A DNA stretch of 64,000 nucleotides, from the NCBI RefSeq assembly GCF_024679245.1, contig NC_090172.1:3455946-3519945 (forward strand), written 5' to 3'. Of the stretch, positions 1-17,117 are shown piece by piece. Each line of letters begins with the position of its first letter. Within the stretch, counting starts at the first letter, position 1. Both the position numbers and the translations under genes were made by a program. The DNA is from Pseudorasbora parva. Lineage: Eukaryota; Chordata; Actinopteri; Cypriniformes; Gobionidae. Under the pieces are notes generated by a model. It was not told the origin of the DNA, did not search any database, and was given only the letters and a program-made list of their open reading frames with translations.

Positions 1-299
1 TTGCTGACCATTGTATTCTGGGATAGAACAAATGTTTTCTTTTATGTTTCACAAAATAAAGAAAGTCACAAAGAGAACGTAACTAGGTCAGTGATAATCT
101 CAGCCACAAGGACAATCCCAAAGAATAGTGGGGGAAAATCAAAGGAAAGGCTCCACTTGCCGATTTTTGGAATGAAATTCAAAGTATTGTGCACAACGGG
201 GCCAAAGACACACCTTAAGTAAACTCTCCGCCACTCTCACAGTGGATGATTGCGGAGAGGAAAAAAGTGTTTGTTTTGAACATTGATGGAGTGTAACTA
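1..299. other. Non-repeat sequence upstream of nqo1 exon 2; no gene seen
   Basis: AT-rich sequence with no recognisable exon or element. It should be nqo1 intron 1 or 5' flank, but no Met-coding first exon with a phase-1 donor was identified. The open frame over 1-222 matches no family I recognise. Confidence 0.5.
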
Positions 300-650
300 C
301 ACTGTAAAAAATTTGTGGTGGTTTTTGTTGGTTTAACTTAAAAAAGTAAGTAACCTGGTTGCCTTAAAATTTTGAGTTTATTGAAATTAAAAATTTGAGT
401 TGATACAATGAAGGAAATTAGTTTAATTAATAGAAACTCAAAATATTTTTTTATCTGAACCACATAAAAAATGTGATAAATCATCTGAATCATCAGAAAT
501 AACAAACACATAATTACCCATTATGCTTACAAAATCTTTTAATAATATTTTAATAAAGGTTGTTGAATCTCAAAAAAAATGTTCATTGTATTAACTCAAA
601 ATTTTAATTTCAATGAACTCAAAATTTTAAGGCAACCAGGTAACTTTTTT
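300..650. mobile_element. Non-autonomous TIR element, nqo1 intron 1
   Basis: The inner parts of two inverted arms match well: GTAACCTGGTTGCCTTAAAA near 350 and its complement TTTTAAGGCAACCAGGTTAC-like near 620-643. The left end reads ACACTGTAAAAAA, common at the ends of fish MITEs. No coding capacity. The right end runs into the CT tract. Confidence 0.65.
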
Positions 651-687
651 TCTTTCTTTTGAACACCAATGAATTTCACACCAATGA

Positions 688-6912
<6,225 letters not shown>

Positions 6913-6952
6913 AGGATCCGCTGCTGTAAAACTGACATCACTCATGCCTTAA

Positions 6953-7539
6953 AGGGTTAGTTCACCCAAAGATGAAATGTCTGTCATTAACTCCTCCCCC
7001 TAATGTCGCTCCACTCCCGTCAGACCTCCGTTCATCTTCACACACAGTTTAAAATATTTTATATTTAGTCCGAGAGCGTATGCAAGTGTATGCACACTAT
7101 ACTGTCCATGTCCAGAAAGGGAATAAAAACATCATCACAGTAGTCCATATGAGACATCAGTGGGTTAATTAGAGTCTCTTGAAGCATCCAAAATACATTT
7201 GGGTCCAAAAATAACAAAAACTACGACTTTATTCAGCATTGTCTTTTCCGCATTTGTTTTCAATCCTCAAATAAAGATTCAAACGGTTATGAATCAGCGA
7301 ATTGATTCATGATTCGGATCACATGTCAAACTGCTAAAATCACGTGACGTTAGCGATGCGAATCATGAATCTAATTGTTTTTATTAACTTTCGGGACATG
7401 GGCAGTATAGTGTGCATACACTTGCATACGCTCACTGTGGTAAACTGTGTGTGAAGATGAACGGAGGTCTTACGGGTGTGGAACGACATTAGGGGGAGGA
7501 GTTAATGACAGACATTTCATTTTTGGGTGAACTAACCCT
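6953..7539. mobile_element. Long-TIR MITE just past the nqo1 stop
   Basis: Arms of about 100 bp: left AGGGTTAGTTCACCCAAAGA..., right ...TTTTTGGGTGAACTAACCCT. Both contain GACCTCCGTTCATCTTCA in opposite senses. The core has a second inverted pair around GATTCATGATTCGGATCA. Same family as 21396-22216. Confidence 0.88.
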
Positions 7540-8230
7540 ATACGGACTGTATTAGTTTTAACATGGGGAGGTGGGGGTAAAGTAATTATTACCAGACGTT
7601 CTCTGTGATTTTAGTTTAGTTTTTAAATCTCGGTAATCATTACGGACAATGTCAGTAAAGATTACGGAGACTTTTACCTTCTGTAAAAAGGTCTGGAAAA
7701 ATGACCTTGGGTAATACTAATCTCGTTGGAACTGACCCGCTGTAAAAATGTATGGTAATATCCCGTCATTTCCTGATTAAAAGTGTTTTTTTTTTTTTAA
7801 AGCGCGTTTTGCAAGCATGGAGGCACTTGAAGAAGCATTCGGTTGCATTGTAGGTGGAGGGACAACTCTGTGGCAAACGTCCAGTACTATTTAAAGCAAA
7901 AAGAAGATCAAAAGCACTTATTAGAGGCACAACACTTCTTTTAGCTCTAGGAAAAAAAAGTGTCTTTTACCAACACAATTCAATCAGAAGCGTTAGACAC
8001 ACACACACAAACATTGTGTTTACTCACGTGATAACAGTAAGCAACATCATGCACACATGACGACACAGAGGTTACTGTAGTGTGTAAAGCGAGTTACTCC
8101 TCCCACTTCTGCTAGTTTTACTGAGACGTCTTATCCCGTGCGAATTGGCCATTAATATTACAGACGTCCTGAGGTAAAATGACTTTACCCCCACCACCCC
8201 ATGTTAAACTAATCCCGTCTGAATAGGGTT
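7533..8230. mobile_element. Non-autonomous TIR element downstream of nqo1
   Basis: Arms of about 45 bp: left ACCCTATACGGACTGTATTA then GTTTTAACATGGGG; right CCCCATGTTAAACTAATCCC then GTCTGAATAGGGT. It abuts the preceding MITE. Confidence 0.8.
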
Positions 8231-8901
8231 TTAGATAACCAGCGTACTCTACCAGCAGTAAGCAAGTGATTAATGTGACTATTAAAACAATCAATACAAT
8301 GTATTTTTACTGATATCTCTTGTTATTTTAGTAGTTATACTCATATACTCAACCACATGTGGGCCGGATCTATGTTGCTGTCTGGTGCAAGCATGGAGGA
8401 ACTTAATGAAGTAACTTGTCAAATTGTGATTATTTGACTATTATTGGTGATTTGAATGTTATTTTTTTACTCCTATCTGGAAAATTGGTGCATTTTAATG
8501 AGTTTACGCATCTGTTGTGTTGTGATATGAAGTTTTACTCGATTTTGATTACAAATATCCAAAATAAATAACTGAATCTGAAACTACGGTTTTGTTTTGG
8601 ATGTTTTTTTTTTTCTCCTTGTTCACAGAATCTCAAGATTTATTATTTATTCTTTGTATGATGTAACGTGAGCACAAAACATGCGTCTCACGGGTATATC
8701 TGTGGCAATAGCCAATGATACATTTAATGGGTGGAAATTATCCATTTTTCTTTTATGCCAAAAATCATTAGGATATTAAGATCATGTTCTTTGAAGATAT
8801 TTTGTAAATGTATTATTAGTAGTAGTAATATACATTGCTAAGGATTTAATTTGGACAACTTTAAAGAGATTCCCTCAATATTTAGATTTTTTTTGCACCC
8901 C
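8231..8901. other. Intergenic AT-rich sequence, nothing recognised
   Basis: No exon, RNA gene or named repeat was seen. Confidence 0.5.
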
Positions 8902-9019
8902 CATCATCTGACAACTGAATACATAAACTGTGCATTGATGTGTGGTTTGTCCAAATATTGTCCCATCCTAACAAACCACACATCAATGCACAGTTTATTT
9001 ATTCAGTTGTCAGATGATG
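8902..9019. repeat. 49-bp near-perfect hairpin
   Basis: The left arm 8902-8950 and right arm 8971-9019 are reverse complements at 48 of 49 positions, around a 20-nt loop (8951-8970). No TIR element boundary or target duplication is evident. It could be a recent inverted duplication, a tiny MITE, or a hairpin RNA if transcribed. Confidence 0.85.
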
Positions 9020-9304
9020 CATACATCTCAGTTTCAAAAATGGACCCTTATGACTGGTTTTGTGGTTCAGCCAGAGTCACACATATTGTGTTAATAAATT
9101 AACAATAAAAACATGTTGGAATACTTTCAGGCTAGGTAACATATATCTGGAATGTTCTCCCAAATATAAAAAAAGAAAAAGAAGATTCTCTCATTAATGT
9201 AATTAATGTAATTTTCATTCATAAATGCACATGTATGAAGACAAAACCACATTTGTCTGTATTCAAAAGAGACTTTATTTGTAACTACATTGCTTCTACT
9301 TTCC

Positions 9305-9399
9305 ATAACACTTTATATTAAGTATAGTGTAATAATGCAGTGCTTTAAACCTTTATTGGACATTAATATCATTATTATTAAGAGTTCATTAAAATGTTT

Positions 9400-9479
<80 letters not shown>

Positions 9480-9573
9480 GTCTATTAAGAACTAGTAGTT
9501 TATTAATTTAATAACTAATTAGCAAATGATATGTAAATAATGTATCACACCATACTTATTATAAAGTGTTACC
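9305..9573. mobile_element. Small TIR element with a CT array
   Basis: Ends TAACACTTTATATTAAGTA (about 9306) and TACTTATTATAAAGTGTTA (ending about 9572) are inverted copies. It contains the (CT)n run at 9402-9473. Confidence 0.7.
9402..9473 (+). repeat. (CT)~36 microsatellite
   Basis: An uninterrupted dinucleotide run inside a small TIR element. Confidence 0.97.
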
Positions 9574-9809
9574 CATTACTGGAATGTATGAAAATAAAAA
9601 TAAACAAGTTCCAGAAATGTGTTGGACTAATAAGAGACCTCGGTTTTTTAGAGCAATGAAGAGATGACTCCTTATTTTTATTTCATTCCAATATATGTAA
9701 TTTCCTTGCATTATTTAACTGATACGTGCCTTTCTTAGAACGTGTTTATTTGTATTTATCAATATCAATTCAACAAGAATAAATAAAAAAGTCTTCCCCG
9801 TGCGTGCCC

Positions 9810-10023
9810 ACGCAAACTGACGGCGACGCGTCGCGACGTGATGAGGTCAGTCAGATGCGCCAGCGCGTCATTTGCTGCAACGCAATCCCAGCCATCCCAA
9901 ACTATTCCCGGCGTCCTGTCCCGTTATTCCTCCTCCATATCTGAGCTGAAGTTGAAGCGCTGCTGCTGATATTATGGGCGGATTTGGGAGTTCATTAGTT
10001 TGCTTGTAAAGAAGCGCTGCGTG
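9810..10023 (+). promoter_or_regulatory. matcap1: Candidate matcap1 promoter and non-coding first exon
   Basis: This is a CpG-rich island in AT-rich surroundings (several CGCG and GACG steps at 9820-9870), followed by transcript-like sequence that ends in a good donor, GCGTG|GTGAGT, at 10023/10024. matcap1 needs an upstream leader exon because its coding exon opens with an acceptor 37 nt before the ATG, and this is the only CpG-rich candidate between nqo1 and 16343. This is an inference from base composition and position; no TATA box was identified. Confidence 0.45.
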
Positions 10024-12272
10024 GTGAGTGTCTCGTGTCTTTATGAACACATCGCTTTATATGTTTAATAATGTCTCATGAGTCGGCAGTGTTATTGTCA
10101 GAGCTGTTGATGGCATGCATCTGAATTTTCTTTAAGATGTAGCCTTCGATGGATTTAAACTAGCCAGAAACGGGAATCTCTATCATAACTGTTAAGGTTC
10201 ATTTTAATATTGTTTTATTTCCAACATGCATTAAACTTGAACAATATTTCCAAGTAAATCTGGAATTAATGCCCATCAGAATACATGTTAAAATGCCTCT
10301 CTAATTGATTTTAATTATCCATTAGCAAGACAGCAGATCTTAGAAAGATTTCAGTCAACTCAGAAGGAAAAAACACTTAATATATCTTGATCTAGGATTA
10401 AATTATTGCAAATTATGATATTTTTTTTTCTAATTTCACATTTATTCAGTTTTTCCCTCTCAATGTTTTACAGGTCAGTTTTAGCACAGTTTTTATTAAA
10501 CATTTTGAATGTAATATACAAGTTAAAATTAAAAGCACCAATTTTCAATGTAGTCTATAAATGTTTGAGGTTATAAAAACTGCATGCATATTTATATAAT
10601 AGATGGAATACTGACAAGATTTCTGATAAGCAATCGTTATTATCTTAAAAACAGGTCCAATACAATCCAAATTTAATTTATTATAATTAATAATTATTAT
10701 GACACATTATGATGCCAGTATTTTAGTTTATTCTTAGCTAAAAACACTTAGTTCTTTTAAAAATATATGTGCTCATTAATGTATATTTACTTCTTTCAAG
10801 TAATAAAGTATTCTTGTAAGTTTATAATATGCCATTGAAAATACATTCGGGTGAGGGGTTCGAATGCCGGTCGCCATGTTGCTCCTCCATCTTGAAAGTA
10901 CATTAGCCAAAGAGGGACATACCCGTAAATTCAAGCTTTGCCTTTCGTGTTTTAACACTCGATGGCACCGTGTCGAATGTGAAGAGGGGGATTGCCATGT
11001 TAATCTTGGACTAAATCGGCCACCGTAGGAGTTAAAACGAAATCAGAATTGAGAGGAACAGAAACTATTATTCACTGGATGGTCATAAACCTTTACACCG
11101 CTAGATGGGGGAAAATATCACACGTGTATCTTTAATTGGTTTTAAATATAACAAATCATTGTATTTAACATTTTTTGTTTCACAAACTGTGAATGCATTG
11201 TTTCCTGTAATTACAACTTTAAAAGTTATTATGTTTGTGACGTCTAAAATCATATATCATAAACATACTGTTTTATGCAAGATATTTAAGATTTAACTTT
11301 TAAGTTGATTGGTTGGGGAGTCATCAATTTAAACTATTTGCAATTGCAAGTAATATTTTATTGTTAAATATGCACACTCTTATTTGTGTCTAACATGTCA
11401 AAAACCTAAAACAATTCTTGTCTGTTTTGAATGTCATAAATTTTGTAAATTAGCATATTGAGCATATTCAAAATTTTGAAGTTTGATTAGAAAAAGAGGG
11501 GTGTCATTGTTACACTGTAATTATATATTCAGCAATATTTAACAACATGTAATTACTAAAGGGTTAGGTTGAGGGTTCATTGCATGCAATTATGCATAAT
11601 TTACTAATATTACCATGATAAGAACATGCAACATATGTAACAATGACAAGTGTTACCAAAAAAAATCACTGGATATTACTGAGTCATTGACCATTTCTAT
11701 TGTCTTTGAATATTAAATGTTAACCACTTACATCTCACCACTCACTCTTTCCGTCTCACTCATTTTGACATTGCGTTAGACCAGCCAAAAATGTAACGTT
11801 TAGTTTTTTTTGTCATCCTAAAAATTAACAGAATCATCAAGAATATCAAATGTTCAGATCAACTCACATTTATTTGCACAGTGCTTTACACTAAACATCG
11901 TTTCTCAGCAGCTTTACAGAAAATGCATGTTTCTACATTACAATTTCGACTCGTTTGTTATCAGACGTGACTCTGTCCAAGTAATGAGCAGAAATATACA
12001 GTTAATCATGAGGTTAGCTAACGTCATGTATTCATTGAGGCACAAACAATGATCTCATTGAAGCAGTTCTTACAAGTTGTGAACATAATGATTACGATAT
12101 ATAGAAAATTTGGCAGTTGTGTGTGTATTAGGGGTGAGGCTTGTCCCAACTCGATATCCAAACCATGTTTGGGTCAAATATGGACATCTGCTTTAAATTA
12201 TGGATGTAAGATTTATCGGACAATATATTTATATTTTTAATGTTATCGTCAGTGCTTGAAGTGGAAATTTAA
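10024..12272. other. Likely matcap1 intron 1, first part
   Basis: AT-rich. The only repeat recognised is at 10965-11120, an inverted copy of 29430-29595. No coding exon was found. Confidence 0.5.
10965..11120. repeat. Dispersed repeat, inverted copy at 29430-29595
   Basis: Shared landmarks in opposite orientation are GATTGCCATGTTAATCTTGG, CCACCGTAGGAGTT, GAGAGGAACAGAAACTA and TTACACCGCTAGA. It probably comes from a high-copy fish element. Confidence 0.75.
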
Positions 12273-13458
12273 AGGGGGGGTGAAATGCTGTTTCATGCAT
12301 ACTGAGCTTTTTACACTGTTAAAGACTTGGATTCCCATCCTAAACATAGACAAAGTTTCAAAAACTAATGTTGGACGTTTGATGGAGTATTTCTGTGTTA
12401 AAAATACTCCTTCCGGTTTCTCACAAGTTTCGGCGAGTTTTTTTCGAGTATGGGTCGGCTTGACGTTGATAGATCGGAAGGTCCTTGTATGGGCCGTACG
12501 GGCTCTTCTCCCGGTTGGGTGCGCGCGCGACTAGAGCCGGAGAGGAAATGCACGCCCATAAACACTCGCTCAGCTGCAGATCCAGTCGTCCGTGAACACT
12601 TCTGTCGCGCGCCGCGCTCCACTTTATTCCTATGGGTGACGTCGAGTGACTTCAACGCTTCAGCACAGCATTCCGGGAAGGCAGCGCTGCATTTGAACCG
12701 ATTTGAACGCAGAAATGACGGGAAGCTTCACAACATCGTGGATTTCCACGGTCACTGCTGTCAGGACTTCACCAAATCATACCAAAGAAGTGTGTTTTTG
12801 ACGGAGCGGTCCCAGCGATAAAGCTTCGGTCCTGCTTTGGAAGCAGCCGGTGAGTAAAACTGCTTCAAATGTCTGTGCTGTCGGCTATCGTCGCGTGAGT
12901 AAACATCAGTAAACGACACGATCGCGTGCTTCGTCATTCAAATGCGCTAACGTTACTCCATTGTTGTTCTCTGTATAACGTTACACTAGTCTGGCGTGCA
13001 AAACCGTTTTGCTTGCTACTGCTAAGGTTAAGTCGCATACAATAGTCCATAAACCGAATCATGTCCTCATAAACTGCGAGTAAACACACAAATGTTGACA
13101 GGCCACTAAATACAGTCCATACCACAGATACGGACGTCCTGCTGTTGCTGTTTCTCCTGTTCAATATATTTCAGCCTCCGAATGATTCTGGATCATATAT
13201 CTATTAGCTGAGATAGCCATGGGTTTCTCCACGCTTGAGGACGTCACCGCTTTGTGCGCGCTCGTCATTCTTTAGCTCCGCCCACACGATACGCCTCCAG
13301 CCGCTCGTTTTTTTCCGGAAAGACTCGGTACAGCCCATATTTCTTTTATAAATATAATAAAACTAAAGACTTTTCGGAGATATGAAGGATGCAATACTAC
13401 TCTATAGTTACTCAAGATTGACATGAGATTGACTGAAACTGAGTGTTTCACCCCCCCT
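12273..13458. mobile_element. piggyBac-type non-autonomous element (TTAA target site)
   Basis: Perfect 13-bp TIRs AGGGGGGGTGAAA and TTTCACCCCCCCT are flanked by TTAA on both sides (12269-12272 and 13459-13462), the target duplication typical of piggyBac elements. The interior (12440-13320) is CpG-rich and includes a donor-like CCGGTGAGTAA near 12850. No transposase frame. Confidence 0.85.
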
Positions 13459-14679
13459 TTAAAGTGTCGTCATTTTGGTTTGAACGTTGTAAGTGTGAAC
13501 CGTTTAACAGGGTCCCAGGGCGTGCTCCCCTCATTTATATGTCTGTTTAAAAGTCTTCTGCAAAATAGTCTACACATGCAAAGTTGGTTGATAACATAAC
13601 GGAAATAAAGTAGCTTATACATTGTACAAAAAAGGGCAAATTTTGAACTTTTCCAGTACAATCGACTTGGATGTTTAAGTTATTTCAACTTAAATGATGT
13701 TAAACTGAATTTAAAAAATGAGCTACATCTTGTATAACTAATAAAAACAAGTTTAACATTCCTTAACTTATTTTGATGAGTTAAAACAATGTAAAAACAT
13801 GTTGTCATAACTTATTGAACATATAATTTTTTACAGTGTAGTTAACAACCATAGGTCATTAAAAATCAACTAACTCTTTAAATTCTCTTATACTGAACAT
13901 GTTAATTTCTTTGAAATATCTGTAAAACGGATTTTTCTCTAATATCTGTCATTATTAGCAGAACACATTTTCCACTATTTGGGGAAAAAACTATTGTTTG
14001 ACTTGGTCTTATGAAAAAGTAGCATATTTCTTGTAATTGTTTAACTATAGCATTTGTTACAGTACGGATATAATTGCAGATAAGACCATTTGATGGCTCC
14101 TTTTTTTTATCTGTAGCATTTATAAAATAAAAAAAAGAAGAAGCAACATACACATACACTACTAAAACTACAACATGCCACAGTTGTAATAAATCTATAA
14201 TGAAAAATCTTTTCCCCTAACAGATTATCTATTATAAAATTATACAAGAAGTTAGTCAAAATTTACGATAATAGATAAAATACTTGATAAATTCAAGTAA
14301 AGGTGTATTTAAAAAGCTTTCTAATTAATGTTGGTGCAGGAAGATGGTTTTCCCTCTTTTTAATGGCTGTTTTAGATCATGTTTAACTGTCTCCGTAGCG
14401 TTTTAATACACTCTCAATAGAATTCAAAATATTTTATCATCAGTGATGTGATATGAGCGCAAATCGTATCACGCTTCTGGAGAGTGCGCTCGTGAACACG
14501 CCTACATAAACATAAACCTACACGACTTCATAAACTGTCATAAACTGAACTTATGCAAAATTAAACAACTGGGCTTCAGTCATTGCCGTAATGCGCAGAT
14601 AATTGATCCCTTCAGTTCGTATACCGATGTATACAATTCATTAGTGGACTGATTGTTACATGTGAGATGGGCCGGTGTT
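13459..14679. other. matcap1 intron 1, middle part
   Basis: AT-rich. A weak element-like stretch ends in TTTTTTACAGTGTAG near 13840. No exon recognised. Confidence 0.4.
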
Positions 14680-14820
14680 GTGCCAAATTTCGACCAAATT
14701 ATTACCCCCTCGTTGAAGTCGCTGACCTGATTGCCAAATCCTAACCCCTCTCCCACACCTACTCCTAAACCTACCAAGACTAGGGGGGTAATAATCTGGC
14801 ACGGGGGCAGAATTTGGCAC
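14680..14820. mobile_element. Short inverted-repeat MITE
   Basis: GTGCCAAATTTCGACCAAAT, then TATTACCCCC, is mirrored by GGGGGTAATAATCTGG and GCAGAATTTGGCAC. Total about 141 bp. Confidence 0.65.
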
Positions 14821-14881
14821 AGTATGTAAGAAAAATAGGCTAGGATAGGCTACAGATTAAAATATAGAAGTGCCAGTACTG

Positions 14882-15040
14882 CACTCTAAAAAATGCTGGG
14901 TTATAAACAACCCAAGTTGGGTTACCCAGTAATTGGGTTGTTTGAACCCATTGAATGGACCTATTCAAACAAACCAATTTCTGGGTTTGTCCATTTTCAA
15001 CCCAACTTGGGTTATTTTTAACCCAGCATTTTTAGAGTGT
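14882..15040. mobile_element. Palindromic MITE (AACCCAGCATTTTTAGAGT family)
   Basis: Ends CACTCTAAAAAATGCTGGGT and ACCCAGCATTTTTAGAGTGT, with inner GGGTT/AACCC inverted blocks. Fragments of related elements lie at 16230-16320 and 56040-56175. Confidence 0.85.
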
Positions 15041-15082
15041 GTGTACCGGCCCATTTCAGGCTCTGGTTATTGCTATCGGCCT

Positions 15083-15487
15083 TAGTGTTGTCAAAAGGAC
15101 CAACTTCATTACCAAGTGGGTACTGCTGAACATTAACGTAAACACCTCTGATTGGCCATTGTGCTCACACGCTCATCAGATATGTCTGATTGGCTACAAT
15201 GATCAACGCACAGAAGTGTTTGAAAGTGTTTTAGCAGGAGCGGGAGCATTTGAAAGCACAAGCAACGATGACCGGTCCGCTGATAGACACCTGCTTTCAA
15301 ACACTCATGATGTGTGTATCTGTGTAAGCCAGCATGTTTTTGAAGCGCTGGACATTGTAGCCAATCACAAACGTATTTGATGAGCCTGTGAACATAATGG
15401 CCAATCAGTGGGGTTTATGATTCCACGCAAGGATCAAAAATTTCAGTGCCGACTAGGTATCAAAGTCAGTACTTTTGACAACACTAA
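15083..15487. mobile_element. TIR element, matcap1 intron 1
   Basis: Ends TTAGTGTTGTCAAAAGGAC and GTACTTTTGACAACACTAA are inverted copies. The central reading frame matches no known protein. Confidence 0.65.
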
Positions 15488-15609
15488 TCAGCCTGATAAG
15501 AAAATATATCCAAAAAAAAATTCTTAAAATTGGTAAATGTATGATTTCCTTCAACTGAGACGCTTCAGATGTTACTGTTCACCATGATGGGTTTGAATTG
15601 CTTGAAATA

Positions 15610-16013
15610 CACTGCAAATAAATGCTTTTCTTAACTTACTTAGTATTTTTGTCTTGTTTCTAGTCCAAACTTCTAAAAAAATTTAAAACAAGAAGCATTC
15701 ACTAGACAAGTAAGACGTATTGTCTTGTTTTGGGAAAAAATAACTAAAAATTGAGAGTTTTGCTTAAAATAAGCAAAATAATCTGTCAGTGGGTTAAGTA
15801 AAATAATCTTAAAACAACATTATTTTATTTATCCCACTGGCAGATTATATATCTTATTTTAAGCAAAAACTCTTAATGTTGTTTGTTTTTTCCCAAAACA
15901 AGACAATAATTATTACTTGTCTAGTAAATGTTTCTTAATGTAAGATTTTTCAAATATTTAGACTAGAAACAAGACAAAAATACTAAGTAAATAAAAAATG
16001 CATTTTTCGCAGT
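15610..16013. mobile_element. TIR MITE (ACTGCAAA...TTTGCAGT family)
   Basis: Long inverted arms: ACTTAGTATTTTTGTCTTGT, then TTCTAGTC near the left end, and GACTAGAAACAAGACAAAAA then TACTAAGT near the right. A related copy lies at 39038-39487. Confidence 0.8.
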
Positions 16014-16379
16014 ATATGATTGGAATCACTTTTTTAAAAATTGGCTACGTAAAATTATAACGAGAAAATAATAATTGTGTGTTTGGGACATGGATTTTAA
16101 TAGAGAGACTTTTGTTTTTGTAATCAGGCCCTCAAATTATATAATTTTGATTTTAGATTTATCGGCTTTCAAATTTAAGAATCATCCATATCGGCCAAAA
16201 TTGTCATATCTGTGCATCATCCCTACTATACATTTTTTTAACCCAGTGGTTGGGTTTTTGTCCATATTTGACCCAAACATAACAACCCAGCATATTGTAG
16301 TGTTGAATCAGAAAGTGGAGGTGTGTTTTTTCTCCCCTTCAGGTGTGCAGCATTGGTGGACCGAGGCGTGGATGTAGCA

Positions 16380-17117
16380 ATGGTGCTGGATCTGGGCGAG
16401 AACTGCATGGAGCAGGCTAATGGAGGAGGGCTCGCAAAGAACGTCTCAGAGATGCTAGAACCAGAGCCCAGCACGGAGAAACCCAAACCAGTCCGAGCCA
16501 GGACCAGCAGCATCACCCAAAGAGACAAATCGACCCACAATGGGCCACACGCGCAGCCTTGTGCCTCTTGGGATGGCGGCTCACAGGTTCAGCGACGGCT
16601 CCAGAAGACAGAAGGTAGAAGTAAAGGAGAAATTTCTCAGCCAGGGGAACCTTCCAAACGGCCCCAATGTCGAAGGCCTCTTAGTCTGGAAATAAAACCA
16701 CGAATTAGAGCAACACAGCCAGAGAGGAAGGTGATGCAGCCGCCGTGGCGTAGCGGTGGCCCGTCTCCACCCACACGAAGCCTAACGAGCCTTAATTTAG
16801 GCCCGGGAAACTGGCTTCGGCGCAGCGAGAGCACATGCACGGTGAACTCCACGATTAGCCCACGCGCTGCCAGGGGTCAAATGAGACCCGCAACCTCCTT
16901 ACCACATATTGCCAGGGGAGTCGCACCCCTTCCTTCGCCGTCTACACCCCGTGGGCCGTGCCTGCTCGTGGCTCTTCGTCCATTAAACCTGGAAAAGGAG
17001 CGTCAGACCTTTTTTCAGTCTAACTATCAGTATGAGCCTCAGTTTGAGTATACCGCCCCAGAGCCCATCAGTGTTTTGGAGAAGTACAGAGAGGGCTCGG
17101 GTCTCTTTCTGTCCCAG
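16380..17117 (+). CDS. matcap1: matcap1 coding exon 1 (exon starts at 16343)
   Basis: The exon begins after TCTCCCCTTCAG at 16342 with 37 nt of leader, then ATG at 16380; it ends CAG|GTATAT at 17117 in phase 0 (246 codons). Residues 1 to about 160 are low-complexity, rich in Pro, Arg, Ser and Glu, and presumably disordered. From about residue 160 on, the conserved segments [17 protein letters not shown] and [13 protein letters not shown] lead into the folded domain. An ATG at 16372 is followed at once by TAG. Confidence 0.9.

Noticed and set aside
1..222. Open frame of 73 codons at the window start as nqo1 exon 1
   Set aside because: It has no similarity to an NQO N-terminus, and human exon 1 contributes only about three residues. 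No suitable phase-1 donor was identified.
10850..10880. tRNA gene or SINE suggested by GGGTTCGAATGCC (B-box-like)
   Set aside because: No matching A box at the right distance and no cloverleaf could be built.
16238..16540. 100-codon minus-strand frame opposite matcap1 exon 1
   Set aside because: Shadow of the real exon; no similarity or signals.
16738..16775. A-box-like GTGGCGTAGCGGTGG in matcap1 exon 1 as a tRNA-derived SINE insertion
   Set aside because: No B box follows, and the sequence is coding with conserved neighbours (RRSEST).
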